A model generated the notes under the pieces. The model had not been told where the DNA came from. It did not search any database and saw only the letters and a program-made list of their open reading frames with translations. The position numbers and the translations under genes are program-made. A stretch of 64,000 nucleotides of DNA from Lysinibacillus fusiformis (lineage in GTDB: Bacteria; Bacillota; Bacilli; Bacillales_A; Planococcaceae), in the NCBI RefSeq assembly GCF_016925635.1, contig NZ_CP070490.1:1674001-1738000 (forward strand). Direction: 5' to 3'. Positions 55,462 to 64,000 of the stretch are shown here, piece by piece. How positions within the stretch are numbered: the stretch's first letter is position 1; each line of letters opens with the position of its first letter.

Positions 55462-55507
55462 TTGCAATCTTATTTTCTTTCTGACTATAATACTTGTATA
55501 CAAGTAT
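55462..55507 (+). promoter_or_regulatory. Promoter and GntR operator of gluconate operon
   Basis: TTGCAA (55462-55467), 18 bp, TATAAT (55486-55491). The perfect 18-bp palindrome ATACTTGTATACAAGTAT (55490-55507) covers the start point and is the same as the operator known for B. subtilis GntR. Confidence 0.9.
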
Positions 55508-55532
55508 ACTCAAAACTAAAAAAGGTGATATT

Positions 55533-56264
55533 ATGAGCGAATCTAAGGACTATTTATATCCACAAAAATGGCTTTCTAAGGCGTCAACAGGAGATCGCGT
55601 AGCATATGAACTTAGAATGCGCATTATTTCAGGCTTAATTGAAAGCGGTACCATTCTTTCTGAAAACAAACTGGCAGCTGATTTTGAAGTAAGTCGTTCA
55701 CCCATTCGTGAAGCCTTAAGAATATTAGCTTCTGAAAATATCATTCGATTAGAAAAAATGGGTGCTGTTGTCATCGGTTTATCAGAAAAGGAAATAGAAG
55801 AAATTTATGATGTTCGTTTGCTGATTGAAACATTCGTGTTTGAACGTCTAATTAAAATGGATACAACGAACTTAGCAATGGAGCTTAGCAAAACATTAGA
55901 AATGATGAAGGTTGCCATTAAATATAGTGATGCGGACGAATTTTCTTACCAGGATGTTATGTTCCACGAGGCTATCATTCGCTCCATTGGACATTCCTAT
56001 ATCACAATGATTTGGAATAATTTAAAACCAGTAATGGAAGGCTTGATTTTGCTATCTATGCGCATGCGCTTTAAAGAAAAATATGAGGATTTCACTCGAA
56101 TTGTGAAAAATCATGAACTATATATTGATGCGATTAGAGCCAAAGACCGAGAACTCATGATTAAATCCTTACATGAAAATTTTGATGATGTTCAAGGCAA
56201 AGTAGAAGATCTATGGCGTTCACAGCAAATGCTATCTAAAGGGGTTGAGCAACAAGATGACTAA
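55533..56264 (+). CDS. gntR: Gluconate operon repressor GntR
   Basis: A protein of 243 residues: N-terminal GntR winged helix (DRVAYELRMRIISGLIESG, NKLAADFEVSRSPIREALRIL, cited in part) and a C-terminal FCD-type ligand domain (about 95-225; VRLLIETFVFERL, HEAIIRSIGH). It represses the operon and is released by gluconate. ATG at 55533 after AAAGGTG is chosen; the operator palindrome lies just upstream. The end overlaps gntK. Confidence 0.92.
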   Translation: MSESKDYLYPQKWLSKASTGDRVAYELRMRIISGLIESGTILSENKLAADFEVSRSPIREALRILASENIIRLEKMGAVVIGLSEKEIEEIYDVRLLIETFVFERLIKMDTTNLAMELSKTLEMMKVAIKYSDADEFSYQDVMFHEAIIRSIGHSYITMIWNNLKPVMEGLILLSMRMRFKEKYEDFTRIVKNHELYIDAIRAKDRELMIKSLHENFDDVQGKVEDLWRSQQMLSKGVEQQDD

Positions 56265-57798
56265 CTATATGTTAGGTGTTGATATAGGGACTACTAGCAC
56301 AAAGGCCGTATTATTTAGTGAACACGGAAAGGTTATTCAACAAGAAAATATCGGGTATCCCTTATATACCCCTGATATTTCGACAGCTGAACAAAATCCA
56401 GAAGAAATCTTTCAAGCTGTACTGCAAGCCATTACCAGTATTATGAAAGTCCATTCCGACAAACCATTACTATTTGTTTCCTTTAGTAGTGCTATGCATA
56501 GTGTTATCGCTGTAGATGAAAATGACCAACCGTTAACACCTGTCATCACTTGGGCGGATAATCGTAGTGAAGCATGGGCACATAAAATTAAAGATGAATG
56601 GAATGGACATGAAGTTTATAAAAGAACGGGTACACCTATACATCCAATGTCCCCATTAAGCAAAATCACTTGGCTGGTGAATGAGCATCCCGAAATCGCT
56701 CATAAAGCAAAGAAATATATCGGTATTAAGGAATATATCTTTAAAAAATTCTTTGACCAATATGTTGTGGATTATTCATTAGCTTCCTGTATGGGTATGA
56801 TGAACCTCCACACATTGGATTGGGACGAGGAAGCTTTAACCATTGCAGGTATTTCAAGAGCACAATTATCGACACTCGTACCAACAACTAAGTTATTTTC
56901 TAACTGCAATGTCCATTTAGCTAAACAAATTGGCATTGACCCACAAACACCTTTTGTCATTGGCGCAAGTGATGGCGTGCTTTCCAATTTAGGGGTGAAT
57001 GCCATTAGAGAAGGTGAGATTGCCGTTACAATTGGGACAAGCGGTGCAATCCGTACGATAATTGATAAACCCAAAACAGATGTGAAGGGTAGAATTTTCT
57101 GTTATGCCTTAACAGAAAACCATTGGGTCATTGGTGGACCAGTAAACAATGGTGGTATGGTATTACGCTGGATTCGTGATGAGTTTGCCTCTTCTGAGAT
57201 TGAAACAGCTAAAAGACTGGGTATTGATCCATATGAAGTGTTAACGAAAATCGCTGAACGTGTTAGACCTGGTGCTGATGGACTGCTATTCCATCCTTAT
57301 CTATCAGGTGAACGTGCGCCTTTATGGAATCCAGATGTGCGCGGTTCATTTTTTGGTTTAACCATGTCTCATAAAAAAGAACATATGATACGAGCTGCCC
57401 TCGAAGGGGTTATCTACAATTTATATACTGTCTATTTAGCCTTACTCGAATGTATGGAAAGCCCTGTCACTCGTATTCAAGCAACAGGTGGTTTTTCACG
57501 CTCTGAGATTTGGAGACAAATGATGGCTGATATTTTTGAATCGGAAGTGGTAGTCCCTGAAAGCTATGAAAGCTCCTGTCTTGGTGCTTGTATTTTAGGC
57601 TTATATGCTATGGGAAAAATCTATTCCTTTGACGTTGTCGCTGATATGGTTGGTGACACTTATAAGCATACACCAATCGAAGAGGCGGCCAAAGAATATA
57701 GACAGCTACTCCCAATTTTCATTCGTTTATCTAGAGTGTTAGCAGATGACTATGCGTCAATTGCTCAGTATCAAAGGAGCTTAATTAAGCCTGACTAA
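56257..57798 (+). CDS. gntK: Gluconokinase
   Basis: A FGGY-family kinase of 513 residues: LGVDIGTTSTKAVLF at the start, central VIGASDGVLSNLG and late GGFSRSEIWRQMMADIF. It phosphorylates gluconate to 6-phosphogluconate with ATP. ATG at 56257 overlaps the gntR stop by 8 bp; a TTG at 56245 lies within the ribosome site region. Gene order gntR-gntK-gntP-gntZ supports the name. Confidence 0.95.
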   Translation: MTNYMLGVDIGTTSTKAVLFSEHGKVIQQENIGYPLYTPDISTAEQNPEEIFQAVLQAITSIMKVHSDKPLLFVSFSSAMHSVIAVDENDQPLTPVITWADNRSEAWAHKIKDEWNGHEVYKRTGTPIHPMSPLSKITWLVNEHPEIAHKAKKYIGIKEYIFKKFFDQYVVDYSLASCMGMMNLHTLDWDEEALTIAGISRAQLSTLVPTTKLFSNCNVHLAKQIGIDPQTPFVIGASDGVLSNLGVNAIREGEIAVTIGTSGAIRTIIDKPKTDVKGRIFCYALTENHWVIGGPVNNGGMVLRWIRDEFASSEIETAKRLGIDPYEVLTKIAERVRPGADGLLFHPYLSGERAPLWNPDVRGSFFGLTMSHKKEHMIRAALEGVIYNLYTVYLALLECMESPVTRIQATGGFSRSEIWRQMMADIFESEVVVPESYESSCLGACILGLYAMGKIYSFDVVADMVGDTYKHTPIEEAAKEYRQLLPIFIRLSRVLADDYASIAQYQRSLIKPD

Positions 57799-57813
57799 AG
57801 AGGAGGAGAATAC

Positions 57814-59160
57814 ATGCCATTAGTTATTGTAGGTATTGGTATTATTGCGCTATTAATTTTAATAATGGGCTTTAAATTAAATACGTTTATCTCATTAATC
57901 ATTGTTTCATTCGGTGTCGCACTAGCCCTCGGTATGCCTTTAGATGTTATTGTCAAAACAATTGAAGCTGGATTAGGCGGCACGCTGGGTCACTTAGCTT
58001 TAATATTTGGACTTGGTGCCATGCTAGGTAAGTTAATTGCGGATTCTGGTGGTGCACAGCGCATTGCCATGACCCTTGTGAATAAATTTGGGGAAAAGAA
58101 CATCCAATGGGCTGTAGTAGCCGCATCCTTTATTATCGGTATCGCTCTTTTCTTTGAAGTAGGACTTGTGCTATTAATCCCTATTGTCTTTGCCATTTCA
58201 AGACAATTAAAAGTTTCTATTTTATATTTAGGAATTCCGATGACAGCAGCATTATCAGTCACACATGGATTTCTGCCACCTCATCCGGGGCCTACCGTCA
58301 TCGCTGGTGAATTTGGGGCAAACATTGGTGAAGTATTGCTTTATGGCTTTATCATCGCCATTCCAACTGTCATTTTAGCAGGACCATTATTTACAAAATT
58401 GGCGCAAAAGTTAGTGCCTGAATCATTCAACAAAACTGGAAATATTGCCTCTCTAGGTGAACAAAAAACATTTGAACTAGAGGACACACCAAGTTTTGGT
58501 ATAAGTGTTTTCACTGCATTACTACCCGTTATTTTAATGTCCATTGCTACTATTGTTACACTGTTACAAAAAACAGTTGGCTTTGAAGATAATGGCTTCT
58601 TAGCAGGTATCCGCTTTATCGGCGAAGCTGGTACAGCCATGCTAATCTCTTTATTAGTTGCTGTCTATACAATGGGAATCGCAAGGAAAATTCCTATTAA
58701 GCAAGTAATGGAATCATGTACAACAGCAATCTCGCATATTGGTATGATGCTCTTAATAATTGGTGGCGGTGGCGCCTTCAAACAGGTATTAATCGATGGT
58801 GGTGTTGGTGATTATGTAGCTGAACTCTTCCAAGGCACTACCTTATCGCCAATTTTACTAGCATGGATTATTGCCGCTATATTACGTATTTCATTAGGGT
58901 CTGCTACAGTTGCTGCTTTAACAACAGCAGGGCTAGTCATTCCAATGTTAGGTCAAAGTGATGTGAATCTTGCCTTGGTCGTACTGGCAACAGGTGCAGG
59001 AAGTTTAATTGCTTCCCATGTCAATGATGCTGGTTTCTGGATGTTTAAAGAATATTTTGGGTTAAGCATGAAGGAAACATTCGCTACTTGGACCTTGCTA
59101 GAAACAATTGTATCTGTGGCTGGTTTAGGGTTTATTTTATTACTTAGTTTATTTGTTTAA
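57814..59160 (+). CDS. gntP: Gluconate permease
   Basis: A membrane protein of 448 residues with about 12-13 helices and GntP-family motifs: GLGGTLGHLALIFGLGAMLGKL near residue 51 (core GLGGTLGHLALIFGLG), GFLPPHPGPTVIAGEF and LLIIGGGGAFKQVLIDGG. It imports gluconate, probably with protons. It lies 15 bp after gntK behind AGAGGAGGAG. Confidence 0.95.
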   Translation: MPLVIVGIGIIALLILIMGFKLNTFISLIIVSFGVALALGMPLDVIVKTIEAGLGGTLGHLALIFGLGAMLGKLIADSGGAQRIAMTLVNKFGEKNIQWAVVAASFIIGIALFFEVGLVLLIPIVFAISRQLKVSILYLGIPMTAALSVTHGFLPPHPGPTVIAGEFGANIGEVLLYGFIIAIPTVILAGPLFTKLAQKLVPESFNKTGNIASLGEQKTFELEDTPSFGISVFTALLPVILMSIATIVTLLQKTVGFEDNGFLAGIRFIGEAGTAMLISLLVAVYTMGIARKIPIKQVMESCTTAISHIGMMLLIIGGGGAFKQVLIDGGVGDYVAELFQGTTLSPILLAWIIAAILRISLGSATVAALTTAGLVIPMLGQSDVNLALVVLATGAGSLIASHVNDAGFWMFKEYFGLSMKETFATWTLLETIVSVAGLGFILLLSLFV

Positions 59161-59185
59161 AAAATGTTAAAAAGGAGCAAGCACA

Positions 59186-60586
59186 ATGTTAAATACAATA
59201 GGCGTTATTGGGTTAGGTGTTATGGGCAGTAATATCGCTTTAAACATGGCTAATAAGGGCGAGCAAGTAGCCGTTTATAATTACACACGAGATTTAACCG
59301 ACAAGCTTCTACAAAAAGTCGAAGGACAGGCGCTTACTCCTTACTATGAAATTGAAGAGTTTGTACAAGCTTTAGAAAAACCGAGAAAGATTTTTTTAAT
59401 GGTTACAGCTGGTAAAGCCATTGATTCAGTTATTCAATCAGTAGTGCCTTTCCTTGAAGAGGGCGATGTGATTATGGATGGCGGTAACTCTCATTATAAA
59501 GATACAGAGCGTAGATACGATGAACTAAAAGCTTTAGGAATCGGTTATTTAGGGATTGGTATTTCTGGTGGTGAAGTAGGCGCATTGACAGGGCCATCTA
59601 TCATGCCTGGTGGCGATCAGGAGGTCTATGACAAAGTAGCACCTATTCTGACAAAGATTGCAGCACAAGTGAATGATACACCATGCTGTACGTATATAGG
59701 TCCTAAAGGCGCAGGTCACTTCGTCAAAATGGTACACAATGGAATCGAATATGCCGATATGCAACTCATTGCGGAAGCCTATACGTTTTTAAGAAAAAAT
59801 GTAGGATTATCCGTTGAAGAAATTGCTACTATCTTTGAAACATGGAATCAAGGCGAATTGAAAAGCTATTTAATCGAAATAACAGCTGAAATTTTACGGA
59901 AAAAAGATGAGGTAACAGGATTACCGCTGATTGATATGATTCTTGATAAAGCTGGTCAAAAAGGGACTGGGAAATGGACAAGCCTGCAATCCATAGATAA
60001 TGGAATTCCTACATCAATTATTACGGAGGCCTTATTCGCCCGCTATATTTCATCATTAAAAGAGGAACGAATTCGAGCAGAGGCAATACTATCTGTACCA
60101 AATTACAATCAGCAAAATCTAGAGAAGGATGTCTGGATTGAATACGTTCGCCAAGCCTTATACATGGGGAAAATCTGTGCTTATGCGCAAGGATTTACAC
60201 AATATAAAATGACATCTGAGCTTTATGAATGGCATTTACCACTAAAAGATATTGCATTAATTTTCCGTAGTGGTTGTATTATTCGAGCAGAATTTTTAAA
60301 TGTTATTAGTGAAGCCTATCAAAAGCAACCTTCACTAGATAATTTATTAATTGATCCATACTTTGCAGAAAAGACGAAGGATTATCAAAATGGATTAAGA
60401 AAAATAGTTTGTGAAGGCATCCAAGCAGGAAATGCATTCCCTTGCTTAAGTGCTTCTCTCACATATTACGATAGTTATCGAACAGGTTCATCTAATGCTA
60501 ATATGTTACAGGCACAACGTGATTATTTCGGTGCGCATACGTATGAGCGAATTGATGCAGAAGGTGTTTTCCATACAAATTGGTAA
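59186..60586 (+). CDS. gntZ: 6-phosphogluconate dehydrogenase (decarboxylating)
   Basis: A protein of 466 residues: Rossmann motif GLGVMGSNIALNMANKG, MDGGNSHYKDT, GISGGEVGALTGPSIMPGG, catalytic Lys in GAGHFVKMVHNGIEY, and the all-helical C-terminal domain with SLQSIDNGIPTSIITEALFAR. It oxidises 6-phosphogluconate to ribulose 5-phosphate and CO2. As last gene of the gluconate operon it is the counterpart of B. subtilis gntZ. Whether a second, biosynthetic gnd exists elsewhere cannot be seen. Confidence 0.94.
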   Translation: MLNTIGVIGLGVMGSNIALNMANKGEQVAVYNYTRDLTDKLLQKVEGQALTPYYEIEEFVQALEKPRKIFLMVTAGKAIDSVIQSVVPFLEEGDVIMDGGNSHYKDTERRYDELKALGIGYLGIGISGGEVGALTGPSIMPGGDQEVYDKVAPILTKIAAQVNDTPCCTYIGPKGAGHFVKMVHNGIEYADMQLIAEAYTFLRKNVGLSVEEIATIFETWNQGELKSYLIEITAEILRKKDEVTGLPLIDMILDKAGQKGTGKWTSLQSIDNGIPTSIITEALFARYISSLKEERIRAEAILSVPNYNQQNLEKDVWIEYVRQALYMGKICAYAQGFTQYKMTSELYEWHLPLKDIALIFRSGCIIRAEFLNVISEAYQKQPSLDNLLIDPYFAEKTKDYQNGLRKIVCEGIQAGNAFPCLSASLTYYDSYRTGSSNANMLQAQRDYFGAHTYERIDAEGVFHTNW

Positions 60587-60589
60587 GTA

Positions 60590-60640
60590 AAAAGCTAAAA
60601 TATACATCATTCCCTCAATGATTGTATATTTTAGCTTTTT
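60590..60640. terminator. Bidirectional terminator of gluconate operon
   Basis: A long stem, AAAAGCTAAAATATACA with TGTATATTTTAGCTTTT, extended by further pairs around CCCTC, T-rich on both sides. It also serves the convergent diguanylate cyclase gene. Confidence 0.9.
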
Positions 60641-62184
60641 TATTCTAGATAAACATGTACTCGATTACGTCCTGCTTGTTTTGCCGCATACAATGCTTTA
60701 TCCGCATTGTTTAAAAGCTGATACAATGTCTCTTGTCCTGTTGTACCTTCAGCTACACCACAGCTAATGGTAGCACGAATTGCTCCCTCCGTAGTCATAA
60801 GCGGTTGGGATTCTACGCTATTGCAGAGCAAATTAGCTAATGCTTGTCCCTCTGATAATGTATGGTCCTTGAGCGCAAGAACAAATTCCTCACCGCCATA
60901 CCGTGCAAACAGTTCTCCTTTTTTCAATACACTCTGACAAACCTTTACGACATGAACTAGTAATTGATCACCAATAGCATGCCCATACGTATCATTGACG
61001 TTTTTAAAATGATCGATGTCCATTAAAATGACAGTAAAAGCCGATGATGCTTCTCCTGCCTCGCTGTAAGCTTGATTACATTGTTGGAAAAAGGCTCGAC
61101 GATTATTGATTTGTGTAAGTTCATCATAATAAGCCTGTTGTTCTAATTGTCTTTGTAGCTCCTTTAACTCTGTAATATCAGTGAAAATGAGTAATAATCC
61201 CTTACCATGATTAACATGCTGTAGTTCTGTAATGCGCACTTGATAAGTATGATTCGAAAGCACAATCTCGATGTCTTGCGTATTCACCGCTGCCTCCAAT
61301 GTAAAGGGCATCGTTTGCCCAGTTACTTCAAGCCATGCTTTCCTAATGTCCCTACCAATCATGGATCTGGTTAGCTGAGGGAATACCTTGCTGCAGGCTT
61401 GGTTAAACTCTATTAATCGTTCAGATTCATCTAACACAATAACCCCATCATTGATACTATGAAATATTGCATCCTTGGCAACAGGCATCACCCTAAATAA
61501 CCGTGAGGAATTAATAGACCATAAATACAAAAATGAAGAAGCCCATAATACCATAGGAACAGGATCAACCCCTTGAGGTGTTAAGCCCAATAAATAGATG
61601 AATGCTGTTATCATAGGAATAAGTTGACCACACATGAGGGCAATTAATTGTTGCCGATAGGCCTTAGTAGTCTCTTTCCAATGGATTAATACTAATAAAA
61701 AAGATACGAACATACAGCCAAAAGTAAACATGCCATGAATGATATACCATATGCCAATTTCCTGATAAACATATGGCGTCCCTAATACAGGATCTATTTC
61801 AAATACTCTATAATGAAAATGGTGAATGTCATTTGTAGCAACCATAATTAAGCTAATAAAAGGGATGGCAAGAAGGGCCATTATCTTTTTCCTTGTTAGA
61901 CGAAAACCCAGGTATTGCATGATAAACAATAATCCGAGAGGCGTTGAAAAAGCCATACCTACATATTGGATGGCTGTCCAAACCTTGATGGTGCCCAATG
62001 TTGTAGCGATTAAACCAAAAGCAGAGGCAAAACAATATACCGCAATTAATGCGGTATAACTAATAAACAATTGAGCAATTTTTGTATAATTGTAGCGTTG
62101 TAGAAATACGTATAAACATAAATACAAATTTAGTACACCTGATGTACAGCTAAGAGTAATGAAAGCAGTCAATTGCGAATTCAT
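60640..62184 (-). CDS. Membrane diguanylate cyclase (7TM-PAS-GGDEF)
   Basis: A protein of 514 residues. Seven hydrophobic helices (about 5-225) resemble the histidine-kinase N-terminal 7TM sensor; a PAS domain follows (about 230-340: AIFHSINDGVIVLDESERLIEFNQA, cited in part: INDGVIVLDESERLIEFN), then a GGDEF domain (about 350-512) with active-site ARYGGEEFVLAL and MDIDHFKNVNDTYGH. It should make cyclic di-GMP. There is no EAL domain and no RxxD inhibitory site before GGEEF. The membrane ligand is unknown. Confidence 0.92.
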   Translation of the reverse strand: MNSQLTAFITLSCTSGVLNLYLCLYVFLQRYNYTKIAQLFISYTALIAVYCFASAFGLIATTLGTIKVWTAIQYVGMAFSTPLGLLFIMQYLGFRLTRKKIMALLAIPFISLIMVATNDIHHFHYRVFEIDPVLGTPYVYQEIGIWYIIHGMFTFGCMFVSFLLVLIHWKETTKAYRQQLIALMCGQLIPMITAFIYLLGLTPQGVDPVPMVLWASSFLYLWSINSSRLFRVMPVAKDAIFHSINDGVIVLDESERLIEFNQACSKVFPQLTRSMIGRDIRKAWLEVTGQTMPFTLEAAVNTQDIEIVLSNHTYQVRITELQHVNHGKGLLLIFTDITELKELQRQLEQQAYYDELTQINNRRAFFQQCNQAYSEAGEASSAFTVILMDIDHFKNVNDTYGHAIGDQLLVHVVKVCQSVLKKGELFARYGGEEFVLALKDHTLSEGQALANLLCNSVESQPLMTTEGAIRATISCGVAEGTTGQETLYQLLNNADKALYAAKQAGRNRVHVYLE

Positions 62185-62296
62185 GTCTATGTACCTCTTT
62201 AAATTTTTAATTTTAATGTAGCATACATATAAAATTTTGTGGATTTATTTATTGATTAAATTGCATCTAAAAGTGAATTTTTAAGGAGTAACGAAT

Positions 62297-62629
62297 ATGA
62301 TCAATAAGGACAACGCAGAAATCATTTTCTTTTCTGATTCAGTTGAAAATCTAACCCACCCTTTTTATAATAAACAAATCGTTTTTACAGGCGCACTTTC
62401 CACCATGACACGTTCCGAAGCCGCCAAACAAGTAAAAGCTTATGGAGGGTATTTACAGGGAGCTGTTACACAGCAAACGGATTTCGTCATTCTTGGTGAT
62501 AAACGTCGCGGTATAAGCGCCAAGCAGCATAAAGCCGAGCAGCTAATGAGTCAGGGGCAAGACATTCAAATCTTGATAGAAGATGATTTTTTATGGCTTA
62601 TTTCGATACCAAGGGAAATTGACAAGTAA
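62297..62629 (+). CDS. Stand-alone BRCT-domain protein
   Basis: A protein of 110 residues in which residues 20-95 form a BRCT domain like that of NAD-dependent DNA ligase: NKQIVFTGALSTMTRSEAAKQVKAYGG (cited core IVFTGALSTMTRSEAA), GAVTQQTDFVILGDK, and HKAEQLMSQGQDIQILIEDDFLWLI (core IQILIEDDFLWL). It has no ligase or nuclease domain. ATG at 62297 follows AAGGAG. BRCT modules bind phosphopeptides or DNA ends; the partner is unknown. Confidence 0.85.
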   Translation: MINKDNAEIIFFSDSVENLTHPFYNKQIVFTGALSTMTRSEAAKQVKAYGGYLQGAVTQQTDFVILGDKRRGISAKQHKAEQLMSQGQDIQILIEDDFLWLISIPREIDK

Positions 62630-62668
62630 AAAGAGTATGTAAGGTTGTTCTTCTTACATACTCTTTTC
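62628..62668. terminator. Bidirectional terminator
   Basis: A stem of about 14 bp, AAAGAGTATGTAAG with CTTACATACTCTTT, T-rich on both strands, between the BRCT gene and the convergent anti-sigma gene. Confidence 0.85.
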
Positions 62669-62674
62669 ATATTT

Positions 62675-63763
62675 TTACTTTATCGGAACAACAATAGGCT
62701 TCAATGTATACGGCTCTTTTATCGGTTCTAATGCTCCTGTACTATCCTTAATTTTGTATACACCTACTACAGGGGTGATCATAATCGAGGTAGCTTGTTC
62801 ATCAAAGTTGTTTGCAACAATACGAGGGAAATTTCCACGCCCTTTAAAATCAGTATTATGACTAGTTCCTCTAAAATGAATGACATTATAATCATTCCCT
62901 AAATCATCTGTCACAATATAGTCAATAAGAACTCCTCGCCAAGCTTCATTTTCTTTTTCCACCAAAACTTCTTCGGAAAGATAAAATGTTGTAGAGATAG
63001 GTGTTTTCGTTATTTTAAAAGCTTCAATTTTTATACCTTCCCCTTCTGTTTTCATACTATCCTTTTCCACCTTTATTGTTTCACTTTCAAGCTTCTCTAA
63101 AGTAAATTCAAATGCCCAGTCGCCTGCTACTGAATTATTTACATTATTTAAATCAACAATTTGATTTCCTTGAAAATTAATGTGAACTTCCTCGGGCTTT
63201 GAGCCTCTAATGAGTTCAAAAATATACAATACTGCATACTCATTGCTGTTTATCTTTTGAACCAAATAATTTGTTGAATAGCCGTCATATCGATACCTAT
63301 TACCAAATTCCTCAGCAGTTAGTTCACGATTCTCACCATATAATACTGGCCTTTCTCCTAAATCCTTTTCACTTTTAATAGTGTAAGCAATCGTAATATT
63401 TTCGCCATCATATACAGCATCTGTAACGGTGACTTCAACTTCATTACTTTCTTGGCTCACTCCAACACTTGTAGAATAGTGATCATAATTGTTAAATACA
63501 TACCTTTCATCATCAATAAACAATTCGAATATATTTCCGATAAACGGTAAATTTGCAGCAAATGTAGGAAATGTATAACCAAGTGTCATACTGAACGCAA
63601 TAAAAAAAGTAGCTGCAACAATAAAATTTTTAATGAATTGCCTTTTCTTTTTGACCATCATGACATTTCTTTTAACTCTCTCTTTTTCAACCGTGCTCAC
63701 TTCCATCGGCTCTATATTGATATCAAGATTTAAATCATTAAATTGTTTATATAGCTTTTTCAT
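62675..63763 (-). CDS. DUF4179-type anti-sigma-like membrane protein
   Basis: A protein of 362 residues: cytoplasmic N-terminus (about 1-42), one transmembrane helix (about 43-66), then an external DUF4179-type domain beginning TFAANLPFIGNIFELFIDD, followed by strand-rich sequence. It overlaps the sigma gene by 4 bp. Such proteins hold ECF sigma factors at the membrane until an envelope signal arrives; the signal here is unknown. Confidence 0.8.
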   Translation of the reverse strand: MKKLYKQFNDLNLDINIEPMEVSTVEKERVKRNVMMVKKKRQFIKNFIVAATFFIAFSMTLGYTFPTFAANLPFIGNIFELFIDDERYVFNNYDHYSTSVGVSQESNEVEVTVTDAVYDGENITIAYTIKSEKDLGERPVLYGENRELTAEEFGNRYRYDGYSTNYLVQKINSNEYAVLYIFELIRGSKPEEVHINFQGNQIVDLNNVNNSVAGDWAFEFTLEKLESETIKVEKDSMKTEGEGIKIEAFKITKTPISTTFYLSEEVLVEKENEAWRGVLIDYIVTDDLGNDYNVIHFRGTSHNTDFKGRGNFPRIVANNFDEQATSIMITPVVGVYKIKDSTGALEPIKEPYTLKPIVVPIK

Positions 63764-63999
63764 GTCATACTTCCCCCCAAACGAATTTGCTGTAATCGTT
63801 TTTTCCCACGATATAATCGATTATCGATAGCAGCTTTTGTTAAACCACAATGGATAGCAATTTCTTCGTTTTTCATATTTAAAAAGTATTTCATCGTAAA
63901 AATATCTCGGTCTAACTGCTCTAATTGCTTCATCATTATGAGCAATTCCTCCGTCGTTGTCTTGATTAAGTATTCCTCTTCAGCCGATATTGCGGCTTC
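63760..63999 (-). CDS. RNA polymerase sigma factor, C-terminal part (5' end outside window)
   Basis: The frame is open to the right edge and about 79 residues are visible. They contain a sigma-70 region 4: LEQLDRDIFTMKYFLNMKNEEIAIHCGL (cited core RDIFTMKYFLNMKNEEIA) and TKAAIDNRLYRGKKRLQQI. It overlaps the start of the DUF4179 gene, forming a sigma/anti-sigma operon. Regions 1-3 lie beyond the window. Confidence 0.85.
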   Translation of the reverse strand, partial: EAAISAEEEYLIKTTTEELLIMMKQLEQLDRDIFTMKYFLNMKNEEIAIHCGLTKAAIDNRLYRGKKRLQQIRLGGSMT

Positions 64000-64000
64000 A

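Overview
The window comes from a low-GC, spore-forming member of the Bacillaceae, most likely Lysinibacillus. The best pointer is the gene at 41470-42660. Its product, two LysM modules followed by an M14 peptidase (396 residues from the GTG start), corresponds in length, layout and recalled sequence to endopeptidase I of Lysinibacillus (Bacillus) sphaericus. A gamma-type small acid-soluble spore protein gene, a CotH-family gene, strong Shine-Dalgarno sequences and frequent TTG/GTG starts fit that view. No rRNA operon, CRISPR array or prophage is visible. All assignments were made by reading the sequence; no database search was run.

Layout. 1-5.3 kb: a surface/polyphosphate-type operon (VTC-like polymerase, DUF4956 membrane protein, CotH-like protein, cut by the window edge) next to a two-component system; both promoters carry the same 11-bp-phased direct repeat. 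5.3-10.1 kb: an iron-regulated IsdG-type heme oxygenase, a YeiH/LysR pair, and a LysR gene divergent from an F420-ligase-like gene. 10.1-12 kb: an apparent RNA-repair operon (kinase-HD fusion, minimal RNA ligase) ending in a cloverleaf tRNA-like RNA; this is the most unusual locus in the window. 12-15 kb: M20 amidohydrolase and YfcC-type transporter behind a tandem palindromic operator. 15.3-17.6 kb: helD. 18.2-22.6 kb: a cystine-type ABC importer with an acyl-CoA-dehydrogenase-like flavoenzyme, probably for organosulfur use. 22.8-32.7 kb: an FG-GAP-like protein, VOC proteins, three chemoreceptors (two of them tandem paralogues) and GMP reductase. 32.9-41.3 kb: PsiE, an Eis-type acetyltransferase, a HAAS protein, and a set resembling the RsbY/RsbM/RsbK stress-signalling module of Bacillus cereus, without sigB in the window. 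41.4-47.1 kb: endopeptidase I, a PadR/HAAS/2TM operon, a MarR gene, a long perfect palindrome in front of a polymer-forming protein, and an ankyrin-SUKH-like protein. 47.6-49.2 kb: an IS231-like element. 49.4-55.3 kb: mqo, a nucleotidyltransferase, an ECF sigma/anti-sigma pair, small proteins and the spore protein. 55.4-60.6 kb: the gluconate operon gntRKPZ with a perfect GntR operator. 60.6-64 kb: a diguanylate cyclase, a lone BRCT protein, and a second anti-sigma/sigma pair cut by the edge.

A dispersed intergenic repeat occurs four times (17.6, 26.3, 37.1 and 47.3 kb). It is built from two GC-rich inverted-repeat modules between TGTTGAAAAA-type ends. At three sites it is flanked by two copies of a local terminator-like hairpin, as if insertion had duplicated the terminator. 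One copy has been split by the IS element with a clean 10-bp target duplication.
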